From Tsukamurella pseudospumae (lineage in GTDB: Bacteria > Actinomycetota > Actinomycetes > Mycobacteriales > Mycobacteriaceae), in assembly GCF_001575205.1 (NCBI RefSeq), contig NZ_LSRE01000014.1, positions 1 to 64,000 of the forward strand: a stretch of 64,000 nt of DNA. The letters run 5' to 3'. A program made the translations under genes and the position numbers. Within the stretch, counting starts at the first letter, position 1; every line of letters begins with the position of its first letter. A model generated the notes under the pieces. It was not told the DNA's origin. It did not search any database and worked only from the letters and a program-made list of their open reading frames with translations. Positions 26,686 through 35,707 of the stretch are shown one piece after another.

Positions 26686-27657
26686 CTACCGCACGACGTG
26701 CGGCATCAGTGCGTCGGGCGGGATGATGCCGAACGTGCCGGCGTTGTAGTCCTCGAGCGCCTGCATCAGCTCGGCCTTGGTGTTCATCACGAACGGGCCG
26801 TACTGCGCGACGGGCTCGCGGATCGGCCGACCGCCGAGGATCAACACCTCCATCGCCGGACGGTTCGAGTCCTGCGACTCGTCCGCCGCCACGGTGATCC
26901 GGTCGCCGGGGCCGAGCTGCGCGAGCTGACCCTGGTGGATCGGGTGCCCCACGGGCCCGACGGTGCCGCGCCCGCTCAGTACGTAGACCAGCGCGTTGTA
27001 GTCGCGGTTCCACGGCAGCGAGGCCTCCGCGCCGGGCGCGATGGTCGCGTGCACGAAGTTGATCGGGGTGCGGGTGGAGCCGGGGCCGGCGTTCCCGTCG
27101 ACCTCGCCCGCGACGATGCGGATCAGCGCGCCGCCGTCCGGGGTGGTCACGAGCGTGGTCTGGCCGCCCTCGAGGTTCTGGTAGGCGGGCGTCGTGAACT
27201 TCTCCTCGGCGGGCAGGTTCACCCACAGCTGGATGCCGTGGAAGGTGCCGCCGGATTCGACGAGCTCGGCGGGCGGGGTCTCGATGTGCAGGATGCCGGA
27301 GCCGGCGGTCATCCACTGGGTGGCGCCGTCCTGGATCAGTCCGCCGCCGCCGTGGCTGTCCTGGTGCTGGAACAGGCCGTCGATCATGTAGGTGACGGTC
27401 TCGAAGCCGCGGTGCGGGTGCCAATTGGTGCCCTTGGGCTCGCCGGGCTCGTACTCGACCTCACCCATCTGATCCATGTGGATGAACGGGTCGAGATCGC
27501 GCGGGTGGACTCCCGCGAAGGCGCGGACCACGGGGAATCCCTCGCCCTCGTGGCCGCGGGGCCCGGTCGTGATCTTCCGGACGGGGCGTTCGGTGTCCGA
27601 CGGTGCCGCCGCGGCGATGCGCGGCAGGGTCAGGGTGTCTGCGGTGACGGCGGGCAT
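26686..27657 (-). CDS. Pirin family protein
   Basis: The 323-residue bicupin has the pirin iron site NWHPHRGFETV and ILHIETP, that is two His in the first motif and His/Glu in the second; a C-terminal pirin domain includes YGPFVMNTKAEL. Pirins act as quercetinases or redox cofactors. The ATG at 27657 has GAGGAGG upstream. It is divergent from the XRE gene with a palindrome between them. Confidence 0.87.
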   Translation of the reverse strand: MPAVTADTLTLPRIAAAAPSDTERPVRKITTGPRGHEGEGFPVVRAFAGVHPRDLDPFIHMDQMGEVEYEPGEPKGTNWHPHRGFETVTYMIDGLFQHQDSHGGGGLIQDGATQWMTAGSGILHIETPPAELVESGGTFHGIQLWVNLPAEEKFTTPAYQNLEGGQTTLVTTPDGGALIRIVAGEVDGNAGPGSTRTPINFVHATIAPGAEASLPWNRDYNALVYVLSGRGTVGPVGHPIHQGQLAQLGPGDRITVAADESQDSNRPAMEVLILGGRPIREPVAQYGPFVMNTKAELMQALEDYNAGTFGIIPPDALMPHVVR

Positions 27658-27700
27658 GACGTCCTCCTCGGGACTGGCTGGTGAAGCTGACACTACCATT

Positions 27701-27720
27701 AACCGGACCGTGGTCCGATT
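27701..27720. promoter_or_regulatory. Near-perfect palindrome between pirin and the XRE gene
   Basis: AACCGGACC and GGTCCGATT are complementary except for one pair around GT. It lies 43 bases from the pirin ATG and 40 from the XRE ATG. It is a plausible operator for the XRE protein controlling both directions. Confidence 0.55.
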
Positions 27721-27759
27721 GATTCCGCGATGCTGGAACGGCGCGACGAGAGGTGCGTG

Positions 27760-28095
27760 ATGGCTCGTAGTTGGCAGGACATTCGCGCGGAGGCCGTGCA
27801 GTCGGGCAAGGTCGACGAGGTTCGCGTGGCAGCGGCGCGCCGCCACGTCGAGCGGGCCCAGGCGGTCCACAAACTCGCCGAGCTGCGCAAGGAACTCGGC
27901 ATGCTCAGGCAGGTCGAGATCGCCGAGGTCATGGGCGTGTCGCAGGCCCGCGTCTCGAAGATCGAGCGCGGTGACCTAGGCCGCACCGAACTCGGCACCC
28001 TGCAGGCGTACGTCGCCGCCCTCGGCGGGGAGCTACGGGTCTCCGTCGAACTCGGCGATGGCGAGAGCATCGTGTTGGAGCAGGAACCCGCGTAG
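27760..28095 (+). CDS. Orphan XRE-family (HigA-like) DNA-binding protein
   Basis: The 111-residue protein has an N-terminal helical part (ARSWQDIRAEAV) and a C-terminal XRE helix-turn-helix, QVEIAEVMGVSQARVSKIER, residues about 55-75. This arrangement is that of HigA2-type antitoxins, but no toxin gene precedes or follows it; the upstream gene is a divergent pirin. ATG 27760 is preceded by GAGAGG. I treat it as a solitary regulator; a lost toxin partner is possible. Confidence 0.8.
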   Translation: MARSWQDIRAEAVQSGKVDEVRVAAARRHVERAQAVHKLAELRKELGMLRQVEIAEVMGVSQARVSKIERGDLGRTELGTLQAYVAALGGELRVSVELGDGESIVLEQEPA

Positions 28096-28187
28096 CGGTT
28101 CGGGGATTAGCCTGATCCGCGTCAGATGGGCGCTGTAGTCCGATCGGGGGACAGACAATCCGTGCGCGACGATTGACACTGCGTGGT

Positions 28188-28652
28188 GTGACCGAATCCG
28201 TATCGCCGCACGGGGACAACCGGCCGCCTCAGCCTTTCCCGCCCACGCAGCCGGGCCCTCCCGGTCAGTACCAGTGGGTCCCCGTCGCTCCGCCCCGCAC
28301 GACGAACGTTCTGGCAGTCGTCGCCTTCGTCCTCTCCTTGGTGCTGCCGATTCTGCCGTTCGTCACGGTGCCGATGGCACATGTCGCACGCAAGCAGATC
28401 CGCGAGCGAGAAGAAGGTGGCGACGCCTTCGCCGTGATCGCACTGGTCCTCGCCTATCCGCTCTTCTGTGCGCTCATGCTGGCGCTGACCTTCATTGTCG
28501 GAAGGATCATCCCGCTGCCGTTCATGGCAATGGGCGCCCCTGACGTGGTGCTTGTTGCTGTTTGGGTCGTGGCCACGGTGGGACTGCTGGCGGCAGAGAT
28601 TTGGCTCTGGGTGCGATGGGTGAAGCGTCTGCGCCCGGACGCCGACCGCTGA
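28188..28652 (+). CDS. Small membrane protein with Pro-rich N-terminus (DUF4190-like)
   Basis: The 154-residue protein begins with a Pro/Gln-rich cytoplasmic stretch (RPPQPFPPTQPGPPGQYQ). Three hydrophobic segments follow, at about 41-63 (VLAVVAFVLSLVLPILPF), 80-105 and 118-142. A short basic loop (ARKQIRERE) after the first segment is typical of DUF4190 proteins. Start GTG 28188 is a choice; an upstream TTG at 28173 is in frame. It is probably monocistronic with unknown function. Confidence 0.65.
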   Translation: MTESVSPHGDNRPPQPFPPTQPGPPGQYQWVPVAPPRTTNVLAVVAFVLSLVLPILPFVTVPMAHVARKQIREREEGGDAFAVIALVLAYPLFCALMLALTFIVGRIIPLPFMAMGAPDVVLVAVWVVATVGLLAAEIWLWVRWVKRLRPDADR

Positions 28653-28805
28653 CATGTCTGATCCGCGCGCACTCGGATTATGGCCGACATGGACAGCGCG
28701 TCCGGTTTGGACAGAATCCGAGTGTCCGCGAGAAGTGGCACCCCGTCGATGCGATGTTCCGGGCCCTGCGGGCCCGATCGGAGCCGCGGCGATAGCCTCG
28801 ATCCC

Positions 28806-29660
28806 GTGACTCGTTCTGTGGGATTGGCCGTCTCGTACGACGGCACGGAGATCTACTACACCGACTACGCGGAGGGTGCGGAACCGGCGAAGCCGGCGTT
28901 CCTGCTGGTCCACGGCTGGTCGGCCAGCTCGGACTCGTGGGGCGCGGCATTCATCGGCGAGCTGACCGCCGCCGGACATCGCGTGGTCGCGGTGGACAAC
29001 CGCGGCCACGGCCGCAGCTCGGTGCCCGATTCCGATCATCCTTACTCCACCGAACGCTTCGCCGACGACCTCGCCGTGGTCCGCCGCGACCTCGGCCTGG
29101 AGCAGGTCATCCCCGTCGGCTGGTCCTACGGCGGCCTGATCATCGCGGACCATCTCGCGACCCACGGCACCGACGGAGTGAAGGCCGTCGGTCTGATCGG
29201 CGCCATCACTTCCATCGGCGGCGCGAAGGAGACCGGGCCGTTCCCGGGCGGCGTCACCGGCGACTCCATGAACGCCGCACTCCCGGCCGCCCTGTCCGCG
29301 CACGCGGGCAAGGCCATCACCGCGCTCGCGAAGCTGAGGATGCTGCCGCACGGCTTCGACCAGGACGTCCTCGGCCCCGTCGCCCAGCAGCAGTTCGGCA
29401 TCGCCCTGGCCACGCCCCCGGCCGTGCGCGGCGGGCTGTTCCGGCGCACCGTCGACCACGATGCGGACCTGGCGTCCTGGACCTTCCCCGTCCTGATCCA
29501 GCACGGAAAGGATGACGAGGTGGTGGCACCGTCGACCGCGGAGCACCACGCGAAGGTCCTGCCGAACGCGACCCTGTCCTGGTGGGACGGCGGCGGACAC
29601 GCCCCGTTCGTGGTGGACCCGGCCCGCAGTGCCCGCGAGCTCCTCGGACTGGCGCGCTGA
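28806..29660 (+). CDS. Alpha/beta-fold hydrolase
   Basis: The 284-residue enzyme has an HGWSASSDSW oxyanion block, a nucleophile elbow GWSYGG, a probable acid in GKDDEVV and a catalytic His in GGGHAPFV near the C-terminus. It resembles haloperoxidase/esterase-type hydrolases; the substrate is unknown. TAGCCT (28793-28798) ends seven bases before GTG 28806, which argues against a start further upstream. It is followed by mshA 24 bases later, each with its own -10 box. Confidence 0.83.
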   Translation: MTRSVGLAVSYDGTEIYYTDYAEGAEPAKPAFLLVHGWSASSDSWGAAFIGELTAAGHRVVAVDNRGHGRSSVPDSDHPYSTERFADDLAVVRRDLGLEQVIPVGWSYGGLIIADHLATHGTDGVKAVGLIGAITSIGGAKETGPFPGGVTGDSMNAALPAALSAHAGKAITALAKLRMLPHGFDQDVLGPVAQQQFGIALATPPAVRGGLFRRTVDHDADLASWTFPVLIQHGKDDEVVAPSTAEHHAKVLPNATLSWWDGGGHAPFVVDPARSARELLGLAR

Positions 29661-29684
29661 TCGGGCGGGGTTAAGCTGGACGGC

Positions 29685-31001
29685 GTGCCTACTGGTAAGT
29701 CCGCGGCCGCCGTCACGCCGCGCCGGATCGCGGTGTTGTCGGTGCACACGTCGCCGCTGGCCCAGCCCGGCACGGGTGACGCCGGCGGGATGAACGTCTA
29801 CATCTGGCAGACCTCCCTGGAGCTCGCGAAACGCGGCATCGAGGTGGAGATCTTCACGCGTGCCACGGCGTCGGCGGACCAGCCGATCGTCGAGGCCGCG
29901 CCCGGCATCCGAGTGCGCAACATCGTCGCCGGGCCCTTCGAGGGCCTGGACAAGACGGACCTGCCCGCGCAGCTGTGCGCCTTCGCCGCGGGCGTGCAGC
30001 GCGCCGAGGCCCGCGAGGAGCCCGGCTACTTCGACCTCATCCACTCGCACTACTGGCTCTCCGGCCAGGTTGGCTGGTTGGCCCGCGACCGCTGGGGCGT
30101 GCCGCTGGTGCACACCGCCCACACCCTGGCGGCGGTGAAGAACAACGCCCTCGCGATCGGGGATACCGCCGAGCCGCAGGCCCGCATCATCGGTGAGCAG
30201 CAGGTCTCCGACGAGGCCGACCGGCTGATCGTCAACACCGAGGTCGAGGCGGGCCAGCTCGCCGCGATCCACGACGTCCCGCAGAGCCGCATCGACGTGG
30301 TCTACCCCGGCGCCGACCTGAACACCTACACGCCAGGCGACGGCACCGCGGCCCGCCGCGAGCTCGGCATCGCCGACGACGAGATCGTGCTCACCTTCGT
30401 CGGCCGCATCCAGCCGCACAAGGCCCCCGACCTGCTGCTCCGTGCCGCCGCCCCGCTGATCCACGCGCATCCGGAGCGCCGGATCCGTGTCCTGGTGGTC
30501 GGCGGACCGTCGGGCACGGGGCTCGAGCGGCCCGACGCGCTGATCGCCCTCGCCCGGGAGCTCGGGATCGAGGACTCCGTGACCTTCGGCCCGCCGCGCC
30601 CGCCCGCCGGGCTGGCCGAGGTCTACCGCGCGTCCGACGTGGTCGTCGTCCCCAGCTACTCCGAGTCCTTCGGGCTCGTCGCCGTCGAGGCGCAGGCGTG
30701 CGGAACGCCCGTCGTGGCCGCGCGGGTGGGCGGGCTCCCGGTCGCCGTCGCCGACGGTGTCTCGGGTCGCCTCGTGGACGGACACGAGCCCGGGTCCTGG
30801 ACGGCCGTCCTTGACGAGCTCACCGCGGATCCCGCACTGCGGCACAGGCTTTCCGACGGTGCTGCCGCCCACGCCCGGCAGTTCTCGTGGGCCCGCACGG
30901 CCGACGGACTGCTGGAGAGTTACGCCAAGGCGATCGATGCGCGGCGCGCTGCGACGCAGACGGTGCGCCGCAGGCGGCGCAGGGCAGGAGTGCGGGTATG
31001 A
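29685..31001 (+). CDS. mshA: D-inositol-3-phosphate glycosyltransferase
   Basis: The 438-residue GT4 enzyme is the first step of mycothiol synthesis, transferring GlcNAc from UDP-GlcNAc to inositol phosphate. Signatures are [21 protein letters not shown] at the N-terminus, [19 protein letters not shown] and the C-terminal [21 protein letters not shown] sugar-nucleotide site. The C-terminal tail is Arg-rich. TAAGCT (29672-29677) ends seven bases before the GTG. The stop overlaps the ybjN-like start (ATGA). Confidence 0.94.
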   Translation: MPTGKSAAAVTPRRIAVLSVHTSPLAQPGTGDAGGMNVYIWQTSLELAKRGIEVEIFTRATASADQPIVEAAPGIRVRNIVAGPFEGLDKTDLPAQLCAFAAGVQRAEAREEPGYFDLIHSHYWLSGQVGWLARDRWGVPLVHTAHTLAAVKNNALAIGDTAEPQARIIGEQQVSDEADRLIVNTEVEAGQLAAIHDVPQSRIDVVYPGADLNTYTPGDGTAARRELGIADDEIVLTFVGRIQPHKAPDLLLRAAAPLIHAHPERRIRVLVVGGPSGTGLERPDALIALARELGIEDSVTFGPPRPPAGLAEVYRASDVVVVPSYSESFGLVAVEAQACGTPVVAARVGGLPVAVADGVSGRLVDGHEPGSWTAVLDELTADPALRHRLSDGAAAHARQFSWARTADGLLESYAKAIDARRAATQTVRRRRRRAGVRV

Positions 31002-31546
31002 CGATGACGCCGGAGCAGGTCGAGACGGCGCTCGACGACCGCGAACTCGACTTCGCCCGCCGCGAGGCGTCCGGCAGCGATCTGGCGCATTTCGTGATCG
31101 AGCTGCCCGGTGTCAAGAAGCTCAAGACCACGACGCTGCTCACGCTCGGGAAGCACGGCGCGCGGGTGGAGGCCTTCGTGTGCCGGCACGTCGATGAGAA
31201 CTTCGAGGGCGTGTACCGCTATCTGCTGCAACGGAACCGGCGGCTGTACGGCGTCTCGTACACGCTCGACAACGCGGGCGACATCTACCTGACCGGCCGG
31301 TTCGCCGAGGTCACCGAGGACGAGCTCGACCGTGTCCTCGGTCAGGTCCTCGAGGCCGCCGACGGCGACTTCAACACCCTGCTCGAGCTGGGCTTCTCCA
31401 CAGCGATCCGCCGCGAGTTCGACTGGCGGATGTCGCGCGGCGAACCGCTGTGGAACCTCAAGCCCTTCGAGCACATGCTTCCAGGTTTTCCTGAGTTCGA
31501 GCCGAATCCGTTGCCGGAGCGGAAGCCTCGGAAGAAGCGGGCGTAG
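30998..31546 (+). CDS. YbjN-domain protein (Rv0487-like)
   Basis: The 182-residue protein consists of a YbjN/T3SS-chaperone-like domain, as in Rv0487, which follows mshA in mycobacteria. Recognisable parts are [34 protein letters not shown] and a Lys/Arg-rich tail. It is translationally coupled to mshA. Its last 89 bases overlap, in antisense, the 3' end of the MFS gene on the other strand. Molecular function is not known. Confidence 0.83.
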   Translation: MTMTPEQVETALDDRELDFARREASGSDLAHFVIELPGVKKLKTTTLLTLGKHGARVEAFVCRHVDENFEGVYRYLLQRNRRLYGVSYTLDNAGDIYLTGRFAEVTEDELDRVLGQVLEAADGDFNTLLELGFSTAIRREFDWRMSRGEPLWNLKPFEHMLPGFPEFEPNPLPERKPRKKRA

Positions 31547-32960
31547 CGGTCCGCGGGATCGCCATTGCGACCACCGCGGCGACGGCGGCCACGACGCCGG
31601 CGATGACGAACGTGCTGGTGAACGCCGACTCGGCGGGCAACTCGACGGCGTGCGGGGTGCCCGCGCCCAGCACGATCACCTCGCGCGTGAGCACGGTCGC
31701 CATCACGGCGGACGCCACAGCGGTGCCCATCGAGCGCATCAGCGAGTTCAGGCCGTTCGCGGCGGCGGACTCGGTCTCGGGGACGTTGCCCATGATCAGC
31801 GCAGGCATCGCCGAATAGGCCACGCCCACACCGCCGAACACGATCATCGAGCCGAGTGAGAGTTTCCACGTCGCGTCGGTCAGCCCGAGGAGTGCGAAGT
31901 ACCCGGCCGCCGACATCGCGGCGCCGAGCGCGAGCGTCAGTCGCGCGCCGATCCGCTGCGTGAGCAGTGCGGACACGGGGGAGAGTGCCATCATCACCAG
32001 GCCGCCGGGCACCATCCACAGACCCGCGTTGAGCATCGTCAGGCCCAGACCGTAACCGGCGGCGCCGGGGATCTGGAGCAGCTGCGGCATGGTGAGCATG
32101 AGGGAGAACATCGCGAAACCCACCATGATCGAGGCGAGGTTGGTCAGCAGGATCGGGCGCCGCGCCGAGATCCGCAGGTCCACCAGGGATTCGCGGGTGC
32201 GCAGCTCCCACCATCCCCACGCCAGCAGCACGAGGACGCCGAAGACCGCGCAGCCGATCGTCGCCGCCGAGGTCCAGCCCCAGCTCTGCCCCTTGGTGAT
32301 CGACAGCAGCACCGAGACCAGGCCCGCGCTGAGGCCGAGCGAGCCCACGACGTCGAACTTCCCGGGGTGCAGGTTCGGCGATTCCGGGACCACGACGTAG
32401 ACGAGGCCCAGGGTGATCACGCCGAGCGCGAGCGAGAACCAGAACAGCGTGTGGTAGTCGAAGTGCTCGGAGATGTAGGCGCCGAACGGGATTCCGATCG
32501 CGCCGCCCACGCCGAGCATCGCCGACATGAGGGCGACCGCGCCGGGGATCTTGCGGGCGTGCAGCTCGTCGCGCATGAGGGAGATGCCCACGGGGACCAG
32601 GCCCATGGCGAAGCCCTGGAACGAGCGACCCACGACGGTGAGCAGCAGGGTGTGCGAGAGCGCGCAGATCAGCGAGCCGGCGATCAGGCTGAACAGGCTG
32701 GTGAGCAGGATCAGGCGCTTGCCGTACATGTCGCCGAGACGACCGGCGATCGGCATCGCCACCGAGGAGGCGAGCAGCGTGGACGTGATCACCCACGACG
32801 CGTTGTCCGAGGTCGTGTTCAGCAGGTGCGGCAGCCGGCCGACGAGCGGCACCACCAGCGACTGCATGAGGGAGGCGAGGAGGCCGCCGAGGCACAGGAC
32901 GGCGATGAGGATGCCGTCCGACGGGGCCCCGGTACGGGTCCTGCGGAGCATGTCTGTCAT
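31458..32960 (-). CDS. MFS transporter, DHA2 (14-helix) drug exporter type
   Basis: The 500-residue membrane protein has about 14 hydrophobic segments. The GRLGDMYGKRLILL loop after helix 2 is the MFS signature, and VVGRSFQGFAMGLVPVGI is the helix 4 motif. DHA2 proteins export drugs by proton antiport. The ATG at 32960 is preferred; the frame is open upstream without support. An AGTTG-n7-CAACT repeat lies just upstream. Its Ser/Ala/Thr-rich C-terminus overlaps the ybjN-like gene in antisense. Confidence 0.87.
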   Translation of the reverse strand: MTDMLRRTRTGAPSDGILIAVLCLGGLLASLMQSLVVPLVGRLPHLLNTTSDNASWVITSTLLASSVAMPIAGRLGDMYGKRLILLTSLFSLIAGSLICALSHTLLLTVVGRSFQGFAMGLVPVGISLMRDELHARKIPGAVALMSAMLGVGGAIGIPFGAYISEHFDYHTLFWFSLALGVITLGLVYVVVPESPNLHPGKFDVVGSLGLSAGLVSVLLSITKGQSWGWTSAATIGCAVFGVLVLLAWGWWELRTRESLVDLRISARRPILLTNLASIMVGFAMFSLMLTMPQLLQIPGAAGYGLGLTMLNAGLWMVPGGLVMMALSPVSALLTQRIGARLTLALGAAMSAAGYFALLGLTDATWKLSLGSMIVFGGVGVAYSAMPALIMGNVPETESAAANGLNSLMRSMGTAVASAVMATVLTREVIVLGAGTPHAVELPAESAFTSTFVIAGVVAAVAAVVAMAIPRTATPASSEASAPATDSARTQENLEACARRA

Positions 32961-32973
32961 GCCGCACGACGGT

Positions 32974-32990
32974 AGTTGCAGAATACAACT
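32974..32990. promoter_or_regulatory. Short inverted repeat upstream of the MFS gene
   Basis: AGTTG and CAACT arms, seven bases apart, lie 13 bases before the MFS start codon. Such TTG-n9-CAA sites suit MarR-type repressors, but no linked regulator gene is present. Weak evidence. Confidence 0.3.
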
Positions 32991-33056
32991 CGAGCAACCG
33001 GATGCGGCGAGCGTCACGTCCACCCGGGTGGGTGTGATCTGCACTAACGTGGAATC

Positions 33057-33644
33057 GTGAACTATCCGGATCCGGGCGAATCGCCCCAGCCGTACCAGCC
33101 CTATGTCGTGCCGCAGGCAGCCGTGCCGTCGAAGCCGCGGCCGGGCCGGACGGGCGTCTGGGTGGGGATCGGCCTGCTCATCGCGGCCGTGGTGGTGCCG
33201 ATCGTCCTCGTCGTGACCTTGATCGTCCCCGCGTTCGGTGGTGATCACGACGAGTTCTCCGCGGACGGTGCGCGGCACTCGCTGAGCCTCCCTGCCGGCG
33301 AGAAGTACGCCCTGTTCGTGCCGAGCTCCGGCGACGGATTCCTGCACGACGTGCCCTCGTGCGTCGTCGCCGCGACGGGCGGTCGACCGATCACGGTCCG
33401 GCAACCGTCGGGGGAGGTGTCGCTGAACGGCTGGCGGGTGTTCGGGACTTTCGACACGGGATCGGGCAAGGTCGACGTGACGTGCACAGCGCGGTCGTCC
33501 GACACCACCCTGCGGGTCGGGAAGTACCCCGAGATCGGGAAGGCCGTCGGCGGCATCTTCGGCGCGATCGGGGCGGCGGGTGTGCTCGGCGTCGCGGGGA
33601 TCGTGCTGATCATCGTCACCGTCGTGCGCCGCTCGCGCCGGTGA
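33057..33644 (+). CDS. Two-helix membrane protein, first of a tandem paralogous pair
   Basis: The 195-residue protein has a Pro/Tyr-rich cytoplasmic N-terminus, a first transmembrane segment (about 35-60, VGIGLLIAAVVVPIVLVVTL), an extracytoplasmic domain with two Cys (PSCVV and VTCTA), and a second segment near the C-terminus ending in RRSRR. The next gene repeats this plan: AAVVVPIVL versus AAIVVPIVL, and FDTGSGKVDVTC versus FDTGGGRITATC. TAACGT (33045-33050) ends six bases before the GTG. Function unknown. Confidence 0.75.
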   Translation: MNYPDPGESPQPYQPYVVPQAAVPSKPRPGRTGVWVGIGLLIAAVVVPIVLVVTLIVPAFGGDHDEFSADGARHSLSLPAGEKYALFVPSSGDGFLHDVPSCVVAATGGRPITVRQPSGEVSLNGWRVFGTFDTGSGKVDVTCTARSSDTTLRVGKYPEIGKAVGGIFGAIGAAGVLGVAGIVLIIVTVVRRSRR

Positions 33645-34141
33645 GGCCGGCCACGCGGATCCGGCTCGGCCTCGGTCTGCTCCTCGCGGCGATCGTGGTG
33701 CCGATCGTCCTGATCCTCACGCTCACGCTGCCGCAGTTCCGCCTCGACGCGCACGTGGTCCCGCTCGACGGTGCGCCGCACACCGTCGAGCTCCCGTCCG
33801 GCGCCGAGTACGCGGTCCTCGCCGTGACGCGGGTGAAGGAGGGTGCGCCGTCGTGCCTGTTGACCGGGCCCGACGGTGCTCCGGTCCCCCTGCGGGAGGT
33901 GTCCGGCGCCGTGACCGTCGAGAACCGGATGGTGCTGCGCACCTTCGACACCGGCGGCGGTCGCATCACCGCGACGTGCGCGCCCGCACCCGGCTACACC
34001 GAGGTGGTGCTCGGCGAGCGGCCGGACATGCCGCGTCTGCTCGGCGGGATCTTCGGCGCCTTCGGCTTCGCGCTGCTGGCCGGCGTGCCCGCTGTGGTGC
34101 TGCTCGTCACCGGCCTCGCGGGGCGCCGTCGGGTTCCGTGA
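33641..34141 (+). CDS. Two-helix membrane protein, second of the tandem pair
   Basis: The 166-residue shorter paralogue of the preceding protein lacks the Pro-rich N-terminus. It has a transmembrane segment near residues 7-30, an extracytoplasmic part with two Cys (APSCLL and ATCAP) and a C-terminal segment ending GRRRVP. The GTG overlaps the previous stop (GTGA), so the two are made together and may form a heteromer, though this is inference. It resembles small actinobacterial proteins of unknown function. Confidence 0.75.
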   Translation: MRPATRIRLGLGLLLAAIVVPIVLILTLTLPQFRLDAHVVPLDGAPHTVELPSGAEYAVLAVTRVKEGAPSCLLTGPDGAPVPLREVSGAVTVENRMVLRTFDTGGGRITATCAPAPGYTEVVLGERPDMPRLLGGIFGAFGFALLAGVPAVVLLVTGLAGRRRVP

Positions 34142-34206
34142 TTTTGGTTATGACCAGTTTGGCTGAACTGCGGGTACGGAGCGTGATCGGGCTCTAGGAT
34201 GGGCGC

Positions 34207-34986
34207 ATGGAAATCGTGATCCGCCCGACCCCCGCCGACGTTGCCGTCACCGCCGCCGACATCGTGGCCGATCACGTGCAGCGTGGTCCGGCCGTGCTGG
34301 GGCTGGCCACCGGTTCCACGCCGCTCGCCACGTACCAGGAGCTCATCCGTCGCCACCAGGCCGGGGGGCTCAGCTTCTCCGGCTGCGTGTCCTTCAACCT
34401 CGACGAGTACGTCGGCCTGCCGAAGGGGCACCCGGAGAGCTACCGCGAGGTGATCCGCAAGGAGTTCACCTCGCACGTCGACATCCCGGACGCCAAGGTC
34501 GAGGGGCCGGACGGCACCGCTGCGGACATCGCGGCCGAGGCGAAGCGCTACGAGGATGCGATCAAGGCCGCCGGCGGCGTCGACGTGCAGCTGCTGGGCA
34601 TCGGCACCGACGGGCACATCGGCTTCAACGAGCCCGTCTCCTCACTCGCGTCCCGCACCCGCATCAAGACGCTGACCACGCAGACCCGCGAGGACAACGC
34701 CCGGTTCTTCTCCTCGATCGACGAGGTGCCGATCCACGTGCTCACGCAGGGCTTGGGCACCATCTCGGAGGCCGAGCACCTGCTGCTCCTCGCCACGGGC
34801 GAGGGCAAGGCCGAGGCGATCGCCGCCACCGTCGAGGGGCCCGTCGCCGCGATCAATCCGGCCTCGGTCCTGCAGTTCCACCCGCACGTCACCGTCGTCA
34901 TCGACGAGGCCGCCGCGTCGAAGCTGCGACTCAAGGACTACTACGTGCACGTCCTCGCCAACAAGCCGGCCGACCAGCCCTTCTGA
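34207..34986 (+). CDS. nagB: Glucosamine-6-phosphate deaminase
   Basis: The 259-residue enzyme converts glucosamine-6-phosphate to fructose-6-phosphate and ammonia, linking amino-sugar catabolism to glycolysis. It has the phosphate-binding LGLATGSTP (31-39), FNLDEYVG, and the catalytic block [11 protein letters not shown] with Asp135, His137 and Glu142. TAGGAT (34195-34200) ends six bases before the ATG. No nagA or PTS gene is adjacent. Confidence 0.94.
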   Translation: MEIVIRPTPADVAVTAADIVADHVQRGPAVLGLATGSTPLATYQELIRRHQAGGLSFSGCVSFNLDEYVGLPKGHPESYREVIRKEFTSHVDIPDAKVEGPDGTAADIAAEAKRYEDAIKAAGGVDVQLLGIGTDGHIGFNEPVSSLASRTRIKTLTTQTREDNARFFSSIDEVPIHVLTQGLGTISEAEHLLLLATGEGKAEAIAATVEGPVAAINPASVLQFHPHVTVVIDEAAASKLRLKDYYVHVLANKPADQPF

Positions 34987-34987
34987 C

Positions 34988-35647
34988 CTACGATTCCGCG
35001 GGCCCGAAGAGGCCCGTCATCATCGCCGCCAGGCCGGCGGCGAAATCGTCGACGGTCGACGGTGTCCCGTCCAGTTCGGCGCACGCGCGCAGGTTCGGCA
35101 CGGCTCCGGGGGGCAGGGTGGCCACGAGGTCGTCCATGCGCTCGGTGGTCAGCGGTGTTCCCTCGGCGCGTTGGCGCAGGTGCGAGAGCACGCTGCCGAG
35201 CGTCAGGCTCCACAGCGCCCGGTACGCCGCGAGGGCGGTCCGGTGGTCGCCCGTCAGGTCGTGGGCGGCGCCGAGCACCGCGTCGACGAGCAGGAGCGCG
35301 CCGCGGCCGGCGCGCTGCGGCCGGATCAGTGCCTCGGGGACCCATGGATGCGCGGTGAGCGTGCGGTAGAGCTCGGTCATGGCCGTCGTGATGCGATCGC
35401 GCGGGTCGTCGGGGAAGTCGATCGCTCCGAGGGGCTCGGCGACCGCGTCGAGCGAGAGGACGAGGAGGTTCTCCTTGTCGTCCACGTGCCGGTAGAGCGC
35501 CATGGTGGTCACACCCAGGTCGGCCGCGAGGGACTTCATGGTCAGCCCGTCCGCGCCGACGTCGTCGAGCAGCACGAGTGCCCGCTCGACGATCTGGTCG
35601 CGCGTGATGCTGGGGGGTCGGCCGCGGCGCGGGGTGGTCTGACGCAT
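34988..35647 (-). CDS. TetR-family transcriptional regulator
   Basis: The 219-residue protein has an N-terminal TetR motif (SITRDQIVERALVLLDDVGA ... TMKSLAADLGVTTMALYRHVDDKENLL) and a TetR_C tetracycline-repressor-like helical domain. GGAGG before ATG 35647 sets the start. It is divergent from the DHA2-type MFS gene at 35708, with a 60-base AT-rich gap, the classic repressor/exporter arrangement (compare tetR-tetA). I see no clean palindrome in the gap. Confidence 0.88.
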   Translation of the reverse strand: MRQTTPRRGRPPSITRDQIVERALVLLDDVGADGLTMKSLAADLGVTTMALYRHVDDKENLLVLSLDAVAEPLGAIDFPDDPRDRITTAMTELYRTLTAHPWVPEALIRPQRAGRGALLLVDAVLGAAHDLTGDHRTALAAYRALWSLTLGSVLSHLRQRAEGTPLTTERMDDLVATLPPGAVPNLRACAELDGTPSTVDDFAAGLAAMMTGLFGPAES

Positions 35648-35707
35648 GCCCTCCATTCTGGCGGGGGGTCTTGTGAGCACCGATGACTAAGGCTACCCTT
35701 CCTATTT

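Noticed and set aside
25457-27424. Minus-strand open frame of 655 codons across padR, the second SnoaL-like gene and pirin
   Set aside because: It runs through three real genes in a wrong frame and has no recognisable domain.
27730-28095. Toxin-antitoxin pair around the XRE protein
   Set aside because: No HigB-like or other toxin frame is adjacent; the neighbours are a divergent pirin and a DUF4190-like membrane protein.
28173-28178. TTGACA as a perfect -35 hexamer
   Set aside because: No -10 box lies 16-18 bases downstream, and the sequence abuts the start of the small membrane protein gene.
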